Positions 26,197-35,166 of a DNA stretch of 64,000 bases are shown piece after piece. The notes under the pieces were generated by a model. The model was not told the DNA's origin. It did no database searches and saw nothing but the letters and a program-made list of their open reading frames with translations. The translations under genes and the position numbers were made by a program. Origin of the DNA: Alcanivoracaceae bacterium (lineage in GTDB: Bacteria > Pseudomonadota > Gammaproteobacteria > Pseudomonadales > Alcanivoracaceae). The stretch covers positions 186,001 through 250,000 of the forward strand of contig JAGLCJ010000003.1 in NCBI GenBank assembly GCA_023146255.1. The letters run 5' to 3'. Each line of letters starts with the position of its first letter. The first letter of the stretch is position 1.

Positions 26197-26628
26197 ATGG
26201 CTGTTGAGCGTACCCTGTCCATTATCAAGCCCGATGCCGTGGCCAAGAATGTCATTGGCGAGATCGAGAGCCGTTTCGAGAAGGCTGGTCTGCGGATCGT
26301 GGCCATGAAGATGGTCCATCTGTCGGACGACAAAGCCGGTGGTTTCTATGCCGAGCATAAAGAGCGCCCGTTCTTCAAGGATCTGGTGTCCTTCATGACC
26401 TCCGGTCCGGTGGTCGTGCAGGTGCTGGAAGGCGAAGGTGCAGTGGCCAAAAACCGTGATCTGATGGGCGCCACCAACCCGAAGGACGCGGCAGCGGGCA
26501 CCATTCGCGCTGATTTTGCCAGCACCATCGACGAGAACGCAGTGCACGGTTCCGACTCGGCCGCTTCGGCAGAGCGCGAAATCGCTTATTTCTTTGCTGC
26601 TGACGAGCTCTGCGCGCGTACTCGCTAA
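26197..26628 (+). CDS. ndk: Nucleoside diphosphate kinase
   Basis: Balances NTP pools by transferring the gamma-phosphate through a phospho-histidine. The 143-aa product has the conserved RTLSIIKPDAVAKN start, the GPVVVQVLEGEGAV segment, and the active-site histidine within NAVHGSDSAASAEREIAYFF. GAGAGGA precedes the ATG. Divergent from suf; rlmN follows after 18 bp. Confidence 0.98.
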   Translation: MAVERTLSIIKPDAVAKNVIGEIESRFEKAGLRIVAMKMVHLSDDKAGGFYAEHKERPFFKDLVSFMTSGPVVVQVLEGEGAVAKNRDLMGATNPKDAAAGTIRADFASTIDENAVHGSDSAASAEREIAYFFAADELCARTR

Positions 26629-26646
26629 GCAGGCTTCGGAGCTGTT

Positions 26647-27783
26647 ATGACTGACAAGATCAACCTGCTCGGCCTGTCCTGCATCGAGATGGAGGAATTC
26701 TTTCTTTCCCTGGGAGAGAAGAAGTACCGTGCCCATCAGATGCTGAAATGGATGCATATCCATCAGGCGGACAATTTCGAGCAGATGACCGATGTCGGTA
26801 AAAAGCTCCGTGACAAGCTCTCGGCGATTGCCGAGATCCGTGCCCCGGAAATCCTCCACGAGGGGGTTTCCCGGGACGGTACCCGCAAGTGGGTATTCAA
26901 GGTTGATGGCGGTGGCGCCATCGAAACCGTATTTATTCCGGATGGCCGCCGCGGCACGTTATGTGTGTCCTCGCAGGTCGGCTGTTCGGTGGATTGCAGC
27001 TTCTGCTCTACCGGCAAGCAGGGCTTCCAGCGCGATCTCACCAGCGCCGAGATTATCGGCCAGGTGTGGCTGGCGAGCCGTTCCTTCGGGCCGCGCAAGA
27101 ACCTCGGGGAACACCCGATCACCAACGTTGTCATGATGGGCATGGGCGAGCCCCTGCTGAACTTCGATAACGTGGTCAGGGCAATGCGGGTAATGAAGGA
27201 TGATCTGGCTTACGGCATTTCGAAGAAGCGCATTACCCTGTCCACCTCCGGCGTCGTGCCGATGATTGACCGGCTCTCTGACGAGCTGGACGTGTCACTG
27301 GCGATTTCCCTGCATGCGCCCAATGATGAGCTGCGTGACAAGCTGGTGCCGCTGAATCGCAAGTATCCGCTCGCCGATTTGCTCGCTGCCTGCCGTCGTT
27401 ACAGTGACAAACGTCCGGATAAACGCAAGAGCATCACTATGGAGTATGTGATGCTGAAGGGTGTGAATGATCAGCCCGAGCATGCCCGCCAGCTGGTCAA
27501 GCTGCTTGGCAATTTGCCGGTAAAGCTGAACCTGATCCCGTTTAACCCGTTCCCGCATGCGGGCTATGAGCGTTCTGACAAGCGCGATATTCTGGCTTTC
27601 CACAAGCTTCTGAATGATCGCGGCCTGCTGACCACGGTGCGTACCACCCGCGGCGATGATATCGACGCAGCTTGCGGTCAGCTGGTCGGTGATGTGATGG
27701 ACCGTACCCGGCGCAGTGAGCGCTGGCAAAAAGAAGTGTTCCTGCGCGCCGGCGAATCCGCCGATGGCGCAGCAGCATCGTGA
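26647..27783 (+). CDS. rlmN: Dual-specificity rRNA/tRNA adenine-C2 methyltransferase RlmN
   Basis: Radical-SAM enzyme that methylates A2503 of 23S rRNA and A37 of some tRNAs. The 378-aa product has the cluster motif CSVDCSFCSTGKQGF (CxxxCxxC), the MMGMGEPLLN and TLSTSGVVP stretches, and a cysteine in RTTRGDDIDAACGQL near the C-terminus, the mono-methylated residue. Heads the rlmN-pilW-rodZ-ispG-hisS chain and is a Fe-S enzyme, as is IspG downstream. Confidence 0.97.
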   Translation: MTDKINLLGLSCIEMEEFFLSLGEKKYRAHQMLKWMHIHQADNFEQMTDVGKKLRDKLSAIAEIRAPEILHEGVSRDGTRKWVFKVDGGGAIETVFIPDGRRGTLCVSSQVGCSVDCSFCSTGKQGFQRDLTSAEIIGQVWLASRSFGPRKNLGEHPITNVVMMGMGEPLLNFDNVVRAMRVMKDDLAYGISKKRITLSTSGVVPMIDRLSDELDVSLAISLHAPNDELRDKLVPLNRKYPLADLLAACRRYSDKRPDKRKSITMEYVMLKGVNDQPEHARQLVKLLGNLPVKLNLIPFNPFPHAGYERSDKRDILAFHKLLNDRGLLTTVRTTRGDDIDAACGQLVGDVMDRTRRSERWQKEVFLRAGESADGAAAS

Positions 27784-27791
27784 GGAACATC

Positions 27792-28571
27792 ATGAATATT
27801 GTTGTCCGGATCGTATTGCGTTTTTTCGCCGTATTACTGCCTGTCTTCATGGCTTCATGCATGGTGCTGGAAAAGACCACGCCACCCAATGCAGATATGG
27901 CTGTGTCTCGCCGGGTTGCTGCCGGGTTTGAGTACTTGCAGATGGGGCAGCCGTCCGAGGCTCGCCGCCATATCGCCCGTGCGCTGGAAAGTGAGCCGCG
28001 CAGCCCCGAAGCACACAATGCCATGGCACTGTTGTACAACTATGAAGGTGATACCGAGCGGGCAGAGCAGCACTTTCGCAAGGCAATTCGCTACGACAGA
28101 AACTATTCACTGGCGCGAAACAATTACGGCGCGCTGTTGTTGTCGCAACGCAAGTTCAAGGATGCGCTTGAGCAGTTTTCGACGGCTGCCGACGATCCCT
28201 CCTATGACAGTCGGGCAATCGCATTCGAGAACAAGGGTCGTGCTTTGATGGCGCTGGAGCGTTACGACGAGGCGCTTGAGGCGTTCAATACAACCCTGCG
28301 TCTTAATTCGCAGCTGGCGCAGCCGCTGCTGGAAATGGCATGGATATATTTCATCAAAGAAGAATTTCGTGCTGCGCAAAGGGCGTATGACGCCTATGAG
28401 GCTGGCATCGACGCTCAGCCGGCTCGCGGTTTATGGCTGGGCATTCAGTTGGCCGCCAAACAGAAGTCCATGGACAAGCTGGCCAGCTATGAGTTGGCTC
28501 TGAGCAAGCTGTACCCAAACTCGCCGGAGCATCGTGAGTGGCGAAACTGGGTTGACGGCGGGAGGCAGTGA
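27792..28571 (+). CDS. pilW: Type IV pilus assembly lipoprotein PilW/PilF
   Basis: Outer-membrane-associated pilotin needed for PilQ secretin assembly. The 259-aa product has a lipoprotein signal (FMASC) and a series of TPR repeats from about residue 40 to 220 (for example EARRHIARALESEPRSPEAH, then AEQHFRKAIRYDRNYSLARN). The start is ATG at 27792 with GAGG upstream, not the GTG at the rlmN stop. It lies between rlmN and rodZ, the usual place. Confidence 0.9.
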   Translation: MNIVVRIVLRFFAVLLPVFMASCMVLEKTTPPNADMAVSRRVAAGFEYLQMGQPSEARRHIARALESEPRSPEAHNAMALLYNYEGDTERAEQHFRKAIRYDRNYSLARNNYGALLLSQRKFKDALEQFSTAADDPSYDSRAIAFENKGRALMALERYDEALEAFNTTLRLNSQLAQPLLEMAWIYFIKEEFRAAQRAYDAYEAGIDAQPARGLWLGIQLAAKQKSMDKLASYELALSKLYPNSPEHREWRNWVDGGRQ

Positions 28572-29392
28572 TGACAGAAACCGAGCAGGGCAGACTGTTG
28601 TTGCCAGGGCAAAGGCTGCGCAGTGGCCGGGAAGCTGCTGGTTTGACGCAGGCCGAGGTGGCCACCCGAATGCATCTGTCGGTGAGCTATATCCGGGCGC
28701 TGGAAGCGGACGATTATGATCGTTTGCCGAAAGCAGCGTTTGTTCGCGGTTATATCAAGAACTACGCCAAGCTGGTGAATTTGCCCGGCGATGAGCTGGC
28801 AAATCTGTATCAGCAGATGGCCGAGGAGGCACGTCCGCAGCCGATGTTGCCACCTCCAGCTAAAGAACCTGATCGGCGTCTTTGGTGGATTGGCGGGACC
28901 ATCGGCTTTGTTCTGATTGTCTGGTTACTGTGGCCTGTGTCAATTGAGCAGCCGGCGCGGCAAACGGAGCAGCCAGTTATTCCGGAAGTCAGTGAAGGCG
29001 TTACCGCTGAGGAGGCGGATCTGGTGCCGGCCGAATCAGTTGATGAAGGCGGTGAGATACTGCAACAGGACGATCCCGCTACTGCCCTTCAGGTGGAAGA
29101 GGACAGCGCCAGTTTCCGGCAAGAAGTCGAGACAGATGTTGCGGCAGCGGGCTCTGATCGTCTTTTGATTCGCTTTAAGGAAGTTTGCTGGCTGCGTGTG
29201 CGCAATGCAGATGGCGACGAAATCTACGTTGGTCAGCGCGATGAGAACCAGCCATTGCAGTTGGATGGTCGTGGTCCGTTCCGCGTTACGCTGGGCAATG
29301 CTGCGGCAGTTAGCGAAATTTTTGTTAACGATGCCAGTGTAAGGGTGCCGGTAGTGGCTCCCGGCCAGGTGATTACCGTTCGGGCTCCGTGA
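28571..29392 (+). CDS. rodZ: Cytoskeletal protein RodZ
   Basis: Membrane protein linking MreB to the elongation machinery. The 273-aa product has a cytosolic Cro-like helix-turn-helix (about 10-75, LRSGREAAGLTQAEVATRMH), one transmembrane span at about 105-122 and a periplasmic part ending in the beta-rich RodZ C-terminal domain (SDRLLIRFKEVCWLRVRNAD). The middle periplasmic region is acidic and low in complexity. GGGAGG precedes the ATG; overlaps the pilW stop. Confidence 0.93.
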   Translation: MTETEQGRLLLPGQRLRSGREAAGLTQAEVATRMHLSVSYIRALEADDYDRLPKAAFVRGYIKNYAKLVNLPGDELANLYQQMAEEARPQPMLPPPAKEPDRRLWWIGGTIGFVLIVWLLWPVSIEQPARQTEQPVIPEVSEGVTAEEADLVPAESVDEGGEILQQDDPATALQVEEDSASFRQEVETDVAAAGSDRLLIRFKEVCWLRVRNADGDEIYVGQRDENQPLQLDGRGPFRVTLGNAAAVSEIFVNDASVRVPVVAPGQVITVRAP

Positions 29393-29409
29393 GCCCCTGA
29401 GGTGTCGTG

Positions 29410-30531
29410 ATGCATCCCGAGATTGAAATCAAGCGGCGGCCAACCCGGAAAATCATGGTTGGCAAGGTGCCGGTGGGTGGTGATGCGCCGATTGCGGTGC
29501 AGAGCATGACCAATACCGAAACCTGCGATGTCCATGCCACGGTGGCGCAGATCCGCCGGCTTGAAGATGTGGGCGCCGATATTGTTCGCGTGTCAGTGCC
29601 GACCATGGAGGCTGCTGAAGCCTTTGGTGAAATCCGCAAGCTGGTCAATGTGCCGCTGGTGGCGGACATTCACTATGACTACAAGATTGCCCTGCGCGTT
29701 GCCGAGCTGGGAGTGGATTGCCTGCGGATCAATCCGGGCAATATTGGCCGGGAGGACCGCATCAGGGCGGTGATCCAGTCAGCCAAGGATCATGGCATTC
29801 CGATTCGTATTGGTGTCAACGCGGGGTCGCTGGAAAAAGAACTGCAGCGCAAATACGGTGAGCCGACCAGTGATGCATTGGTGGAGTCGGCGCTGCGTCA
29901 TGCAGAGATTCTCGACCGCTATGATTTTCAGGACTTCAAGGTCAGCGTCAAGGCATCCAATGTTTTCATGACCGTGCAGGCGTACCGAAAGCTGTCAGCC
30001 CAGATTGAGCAGCCGTTGCACCTTGGCGTAACTGAGGCTGGCGTATTGCGAGCAGGTACCGTCAAGTCGTCTGTGGCGCTTGGCATGCTGCTGATGGAAG
30101 GCATTGGCGACACCATTCGAATTTCTCTGGCGGCGGATCCGGTGGAGGAGATTCGCGTCGGTTTCGATATTCTGAAGAGCCTGAAGCTACGCAAGAAAGG
30201 CGTCAATATCATCGCTTGCCCGAGCTGCTCCCGGCAGAATTTCGATGTCATCAGCACGGTGAATGAGCTGGAGGCACGGCTTGAGGATATTAATGAGTCG
30301 GTCGACCTCGCCGTTATCGGCTGCCTGGTCAATGGTCCCGGCGAGGCTCGCGAGGTCGATGTGGGTCTGACCGGCGGTACGCCGAATAATCTGGCTTATG
30401 AAAATGGCGAAAAAAGCCACCATATCCGCGCTGAGGACCTGGTTACCGAGCTGGAACGTATGGTCCGGGCCAAGGTGAAAAAGATTCGTGACGACGAGGA
30501 AAAGGGCGTGATTGTCCGCAGTCAGCCCTGA
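29410..30531 (+). CDS. ispG: (E)-4-hydroxy-3-methylbut-2-enyl-diphosphate synthase
   Basis: Fe-S enzyme of the MEP isoprenoid pathway, converting MEcPP to HMBPP. The product has 373 residues; VPVGGDAPIAVQSMTNT, ADIHYDYKIAL and INPGNIG are family motifs, and the cluster ligands are in IIACPSCSRQNFD and VIGCLVNGPGEA. A GTG at 29407 precedes the ATG I chose. Between rodZ and hisS, as in related genomes. Confidence 0.97.
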   Translation: MHPEIEIKRRPTRKIMVGKVPVGGDAPIAVQSMTNTETCDVHATVAQIRRLEDVGADIVRVSVPTMEAAEAFGEIRKLVNVPLVADIHYDYKIALRVAELGVDCLRINPGNIGREDRIRAVIQSAKDHGIPIRIGVNAGSLEKELQRKYGEPTSDALVESALRHAEILDRYDFQDFKVSVKASNVFMTVQAYRKLSAQIEQPLHLGVTEAGVLRAGTVKSSVALGMLLMEGIGDTIRISLAADPVEEIRVGFDILKSLKLRKKGVNIIACPSCSRQNFDVISTVNELEARLEDINESVDLAVIGCLVNGPGEAREVDVGLTGGTPNNLAYENGEKSHHIRAEDLVTELERMVRAKVKKIRDDEEKGVIVRSQP

Positions 30532-30550
30532 CCGTTTCCGGAGTAACAAG

Positions 30551-31819
30551 TTGAGTCAGAAGATCAGTTCCATTCGCGGCATGAATGACATTCTGCCGAC
30601 GCAGACGCCGCTTTGGCAGTGGCTGGAAGCCCGTGTCCGTAATCTGCTGCAGGGTTATGGTTATGGCGAGATTCGTATGCCCATTGTTGAGCATACCGAG
30701 CTTTTCAAACGCTCCATCGGTGAAGTTACCGATATCGTTGAAAAGGAGATGTACAGCTTCGACGACCGCAATGGCGACTCATTGACCTTGCGCCCTGAAG
30801 GTACCGCCAGCTGCGTGCGCGCGGCGGAGGAACACGGTCTGCTCTACAACCAGGTGCAGCGACTCTGGTATGCCGGACCGATGTTCCGGCATGAGCGTCC
30901 GCAGGCAGGGCGTTATCGGCAGTTTCATCAGATCGGTGTCGAGGCGTTTGGCATGACCGGGCCGGATATTGATGCCGAGCTGATTCTGATGACCGCGCGG
31001 CTGTGGCGTGATCTGGGTCTGCAGGACAAGGTTGTGCTGGAGCTGAACAGTCTCGGTGACAGCGAGGACCGGGCCCGTTACCGGGACGCGCTGGTAGGTT
31101 ACCTGTCGCAGCACGCTGATCGACTTGATGAGGATAGCCGCCGGCGCCTTGAACGTAACCCGCTGCGTGTGCTCGACAGTAAGGATGCCGGCACCAGAGA
31201 GGTGCTACGACAGGCACCGCGTTTTGATGATTACCTTGGTGACGAGGCCAGGCAGCACTTTGCTGAATTGTGCGCCGTGCTGGATGCAGCCGGCGTTGCT
31301 TATCGACTGAACCCGGCGCTGGTGCGCGGTCTGGATTATTACGGCAAAACCGTATTCGAGTGGGTGACTGATTCGCTTGGCGCTCAGGGCACGGTGTGTG
31401 CCGGTGGCCGCTACGATGGTCTGGTCAGTCAGCTCGGTGGCAAGCCTGTGCCGGCGGTGGGGTTTGCCATGGGCATCGAGCGGCTGATTCTGTTGCTTGA
31501 GCAGGGCCGGCCCGAGTTGCCGGAGGCGGCGGACCTGTATCTTGTCAGCACCGTGCCGCCGACGGCGTCGCTGGTTCTGGCCGAGCAGCTGCGCGATATG
31601 CTTCCCGGTGTCCGAATCCAGAGCCACTGTGGCGGTGGCAGTATCAAGAGCCAGATGAAGAAGGCCGACAAAAGCGGTGCCCGTTGGGCGTTGATTGTTG
31701 GTGAGGATGAACTTGCCAGTGGCGAGATCAGTCTCAAGCCGCTGCGGGGCGGTGGCGATCAGGAACGTATTGTCCGGACGGACCTGGCAGAAAGACTTGC
31801 GGCATTAATGAAGCTTTAG
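30551..31819 (+). CDS. hisS: Histidyl-tRNA synthetase
   Basis: Class II synthetase of 422 residues. Motif 1/2 region TLRPEGTASCVRAAEEHGL, the motif RYRQFHQIGVEAFG, the histidine A site LVRGLDYYGKTVFEWV, motif 3 AVGFAMGIERL and an anticodon-binding C-terminal domain are visible. The start is TTG at 30551 (L-SQKISSIRGMND in the frame): GGAG lies 7 nt upstream, and the next ATG would remove the conserved IRGMNDILP segment. Confidence 0.96.
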   Translation: MSQKISSIRGMNDILPTQTPLWQWLEARVRNLLQGYGYGEIRMPIVEHTELFKRSIGEVTDIVEKEMYSFDDRNGDSLTLRPEGTASCVRAAEEHGLLYNQVQRLWYAGPMFRHERPQAGRYRQFHQIGVEAFGMTGPDIDAELILMTARLWRDLGLQDKVVLELNSLGDSEDRARYRDALVGYLSQHADRLDEDSRRRLERNPLRVLDSKDAGTREVLRQAPRFDDYLGDEARQHFAELCAVLDAAGVAYRLNPALVRGLDYYGKTVFEWVTDSLGAQGTVCAGGRYDGLVSQLGGKPVPAVGFAMGIERLILLLEQGRPELPEAADLYLVSTVPPTASLVLAEQLRDMLPGVRIQSHCGGGSIKSQMKKADKSGARWALIVGEDELASGEISLKPLRGGGDQERIVRTDLAERLAALMKL

Positions 31820-31833
31820 GCCGGTATTCCGGC
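31820..31833 (+). repeat. Small hairpin between hisS and the yfgM-like gene
   Basis: GCCGG-TATT-CCGGC (31820-31833) directly follows the hisS stop. The stem is only 5 bp and no T-run follows, so an mRNA processing signal is conceivable but weak. Confidence 0.25.
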
Positions 31834-31859
31834 AAACGAATCAAACAAGGAGAGCGGTA

Positions 31860-32519
31860 ATGACCGACTATAGCGAAGAAGAACAGGTCGAAAGACTGCG
31901 CAAGTGGTGGGAGCAGAATGGTACCTCGGTGGTGCTGGCGATCGTCCTGTCGGTGTCGGGCCTGCTCGGCTGGCGTTACTGGCAAAGCAGTACTCAGGAA
32001 AAGGCAGAAGCCGCCTCTGTGGTGTATCAGCAGTTGACTGAGGCGATGGATCAGGCCCGTGCTGTTCCTGACAGTGCCGAACAGGCGGAGCAGGTGCAGG
32101 CAGCGGCGGAAAAGCTGGTCAGCGAGCATGGCTCCACCAGTTATGCCGATTACGGCCGTTTTACCCTGGCCAAGCTGGCGGTTGAAGACCGGGACTATGC
32201 CGGAGCAGCCGTTTTGCTCAGAGAGGTCATGGATAGCCCCTCCACGAAAGCGATCGGCTGGACTGCCCGGGCCCGTCTGGCCCGAGTGCTGCTGCAGTCT
32301 GCGGATCTGGATGGTGCGGAGCAGGTGTTGAATGCGTCCTGGCCTGAGTCCTGGCAGGGGCAGGCATTCGAGCTGCGTGGCGATCTGGCCCGTGCCCGTG
32401 GTGATCTGGAGGCAGCTCGTGCTGCCTATCAGTCCGCACTGACTGCTCTCGAAGAAGATGGTGCCGGTCATCGCGAGCTGGTGCAGATGAAGCTGGATGA
32501 TCTGGTGCCGGCATCCTGA
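31860..32519 (+). CDS. YfgM-type tetratricopeptide protein
   Basis: Single-span membrane protein of 219 residues: a short cytosolic start (SEEEQVERLRKWWEQNG), one span at about 22-40 and a periplasmic helical repeat region. YfgM is an ancillary SecYEG partner linked to periplasmic chaperones, and the hisS-yfgM-bamB-der order is the same as in E. coli. A GGAGAG site precedes the ATG. Its TGA overlaps the bamB ATG. Confidence 0.9.
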   Translation: MTDYSEEEQVERLRKWWEQNGTSVVLAIVLSVSGLLGWRYWQSSTQEKAEAASVVYQQLTEAMDQARAVPDSAEQAEQVQAAAEKLVSEHGSTSYADYGRFTLAKLAVEDRDYAGAAVLLREVMDSPSTKAIGWTARARLARVLLQSADLDGAEQVLNASWPESWQGQAFELRGDLARARGDLEAARAAYQSALTALEEDGAGHRELVQMKLDDLVPAS

Positions 32520-33700
32520 TGACTGATTTGCTCCTGCACCGTCGCTTTTTGTCCGGCCTGAGGCTGTCGTTGACGCTGGCGCTGTGCGCGCTGCTCGCTG
32601 CTTGCAGCAGCAAGCCCAGGGAGGTGGAGCCGACGCCGCTGAAAGGGTTTGAGCGCGGTTACAGTGTCAGCCGGGATTGGCATCGCTATATCGGTTTCGG
32701 CTCCATGCGCCGCCCGCTGCAGTTGCTGCCGGCGGTGACGGAGCGTGAAGTTTTTGTTGTCGACCTGTACGGTCAGGTGCGGGCGCTGGATCGCAAAAGC
32801 GGCGATACGCTCTGGCGTCAACGCACCGGTGTGCGGATATCCACAGGCGTGCGTGCTGGTTATGGTCGTCTGTTGTTTGGCAGCCGTGACGGTGAGGCCG
32901 TGGCGTTGTCGGCAGAGGATGGTACCGAGCTGTGGCGCACCCAGCTGTCCGGCGAACTGTTATCGCGTCCGGCCACCGATGGCGATCTGGCGATTTTCCA
33001 GAGTCAGGATGGTCGCATTGTGGCGTTGAATGCCGAGGACGGCAGCCAGCGCTGGAGTTTTCAGGTATCGGTACCGGTATTGAGTCTGCGTGGTCTCGGC
33101 GAGCCGCTGATTGACTCGACCCGGGTTTACGCCGGTACCGCCAGCGGTCGTGTGGTGGCGCTGGAACTGATCACCGGTTTGCCGTTGTGGGAGCGACGTG
33201 TAGCGGAGCCCTCCGGTAGATCGGAACTGGATCGGTTGGTGGATATTGACGGTAATCTCGTCGTTCAGAATGGCGGTCTGTTCGTCACCACATTTCAGGG
33301 CAAGGTTGCCGTGCTGGATGAAGAAAGCGGACGCATCTACTGGGACGCGGACATGTCCAGCGCCAATCGTATGACGGCGCTGGCTGGCGTACTGTTTATT
33401 GCTGATCAGGATGGTGTCGTGCACGCCATTGATCAGCGCAGCGGCAACACTGTATGGAAGCAGGAAGGGTTGATCGCCCGTCGTCTGACCGGCACGGAGA
33501 TCCACGCTGGTCTGGTGGTAGTGGCAGACCGGCAGGGTTATCTGCATTGGCTGGATCCGCAAACCGGCGCGTTTGTTGCGCGGCGCCGTCATGATCCGGA
33601 TGGCTTTGCGGCGACGCCGATGGTTCAAGATGATGTTCTTTATGCCGTCAGTGCTGACGGCGAAGTCGCGGCTTACCGATTGAAGGCCCTGCAGCAATGA
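32519..33700 (+). CDS. bamB: Outer membrane assembly lipoprotein BamB
   Basis: Beta-propeller lipoprotein of the BAM complex. The 393-aa product has a signal ending in LLAACSS, and repeated PQQ-like blades such as VVDLYGQVRALDRKSGDTLW and IVALNAEDGSQRW. The segment GSMRRPLQLLPAV and the LWERRVAEPSGRSELDRLVDI stretch are conserved in BamB. Start overlaps the YfgM stop; the stop overlaps the der start. Confidence 0.95.
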   Translation: MTDLLLHRRFLSGLRLSLTLALCALLAACSSKPREVEPTPLKGFERGYSVSRDWHRYIGFGSMRRPLQLLPAVTEREVFVVDLYGQVRALDRKSGDTLWRQRTGVRISTGVRAGYGRLLFGSRDGEAVALSAEDGTELWRTQLSGELLSRPATDGDLAIFQSQDGRIVALNAEDGSQRWSFQVSVPVLSLRGLGEPLIDSTRVYAGTASGRVVALELITGLPLWERRVAEPSGRSELDRLVDIDGNLVVQNGGLFVTTFQGKVAVLDEESGRIYWDADMSSANRMTALAGVLFIADQDGVVHAIDQRSGNTVWKQEGLIARRLTGTEIHAGLVVVADRQGYLHWLDPQTGAFVARRRHDPDGFAATPMVQDDVLYAVSADGEVAAYRLKALQQ

Positions 33701-35088
33701 AACCTGTTCTGGCTCTGGTGGGCCGTCCGAACGTCGGTAAGTCGACCCTGTTCAATCGTCTGACCCGTACCCGCGATGCGCTGGTGGCGGACTTCCCCGG
33801 TTTGACCCGTGACCGTCAGTACGGCGACGGCAAGATTGGTGAGCGCGCCTATGTGGTGGTTGATACCGGTGGTATCGGTGAGGGCGACGATGGCATTGAC
33901 GGGCCGATGGGGGACCAGGCTCGTCAGGCGGTATCGGAAGCGGATGCGGTGCTGTTTCTGGTGGACGGCCGGGCAGGCCTGACCGCCGCTGATGAAATGG
34001 TGGCGCGTGAACTGCGCAGCCTGAACAAGCCGGTGCATCTGGTCATCAACAAGGTTGATGGTGTCGACGAGAATATCGCTGCCTCAGAATTTTATGCACT
34101 TGGCCTGACCTCGCAGCACCGTATTGCCGCCAGTCATGGTCGTGGCGTGAACGCCATGATCGCCGACATTCTGGCCGCTTTCCCCGATGCTCCCGAGCAC
34201 TCCCCGGGTGATGAAAATCAGGGCATCCGGGTGGCGATCATTGGTCGTCCGAATGTCGGCAAGTCGACGCTGGTCAATCGTATGCTCGGCGAAGAACGGG
34301 TTGTTGTGTTTGATATGGCTGGCACCACGCGCGACTCGATCTATATTCCGTTCGAGCGTCGCGGCCAACGCTATACGCTAATTGATACCGCCGGGGTGCG
34401 TCGCCGCGGCAAGGTCCATGAGACCATCGAGAAATTCTCGGTGATCAAGGCCATGCAGGCGATTGATGATGCCCAGGTGGTGGTGCTGGTGATTGATGCC
34501 CGAGAGGGCATCACCGATCAGGACCTCAGCCTGCTTGGTCACACGCTGCAGGCCGGCCGTTCCCTGCTGGTGGCGGTAAACAAATGGGATGGACTTGATG
34601 CCCACCATCGTGAGCAGGTCAAGGCTGAGCTTGGCCGGCGTCTCGAGTTTGCTCCGTGGGCCAGAGTGCACTTTATCTCCGCCCTGCATGGTACTGGCGT
34701 GGGTGACCTGTTTGGCATGATCGAGCGGGCCTGGCAGTCAGCGTTTACCCGCATTCCAACCCACAAGCTGACGGAGATGCTGGAGCAGCTGGTGGCCGCA
34801 AACCAGCCGCCGATGGTCGGTCGGCACCGGGCAAAGCTGCGCTACGCCCACATCGGTGGTACCAACCCCCCGCGTATCATCGTTCATGGTAGTGCTCTGG
34901 AGAGCTTGCCGGACAGCTACCGGCGTTATCTGGAGAACCGCTTCCGCGAGCTGCTCAAGCTCGAGGGCACCCCGCTCAAGGTCGAGTTCAAAGCCGGCGA
35001 GAACCCTTATGCCGGCAAGGCCAACAAGCTGACTGACCGGCAGGTGGAGCGCAAGCGCCGGTTGATGCGCCACGTCAAGGGCAAGTGA
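33697..35088 (+). CDS. der: GTPase Der (EngA)
   Basis: Double GTPase needed for 50S ribosome maturation. The 463-aa product has two G domains, each with a P-loop (GRPNVGKST in both), DTGG/DTAG switch II and the NKVD / NKWD specificity motifs, then a KH-like C-terminal domain with IGGTNPPRIIVHG. Last gene of the rlmN-der run; 78 bp separate it from the TonB receptor. Confidence 0.98.
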   Translation: MKPVLALVGRPNVGKSTLFNRLTRTRDALVADFPGLTRDRQYGDGKIGERAYVVVDTGGIGEGDDGIDGPMGDQARQAVSEADAVLFLVDGRAGLTAADEMVARELRSLNKPVHLVINKVDGVDENIAASEFYALGLTSQHRIAASHGRGVNAMIADILAAFPDAPEHSPGDENQGIRVAIIGRPNVGKSTLVNRMLGEERVVVFDMAGTTRDSIYIPFERRGQRYTLIDTAGVRRRGKVHETIEKFSVIKAMQAIDDAQVVVLVIDAREGITDQDLSLLGHTLQAGRSLLVAVNKWDGLDAHHREQVKAELGRRLEFAPWARVHFISALHGTGVGDLFGMIERAWQSAFTRIPTHKLTEMLEQLVAANQPPMVGRHRAKLRYAHIGGTNPPRIIVHGSALESLPDSYRRYLENRFRELLKLEGTPLKVEFKAGENPYAGKANKLTDRQVERKRRLMRHVKGK

Positions 35089-35166
35089 TTTTACCTTTCA
35101 GGGCTTGTTGAGCCGGTCTTCGCTGTTATCCTGATTTCGTAGTGATATCTGCATCCGGGGGGACGC

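Noticed and set aside
30512..30550. Earlier GTG/other start for hisS within the ispG 3' end
   Set aside because: The TTG at 30551 has a GGAG site at proper distance and matches the family N-terminus; the extra residues do not.
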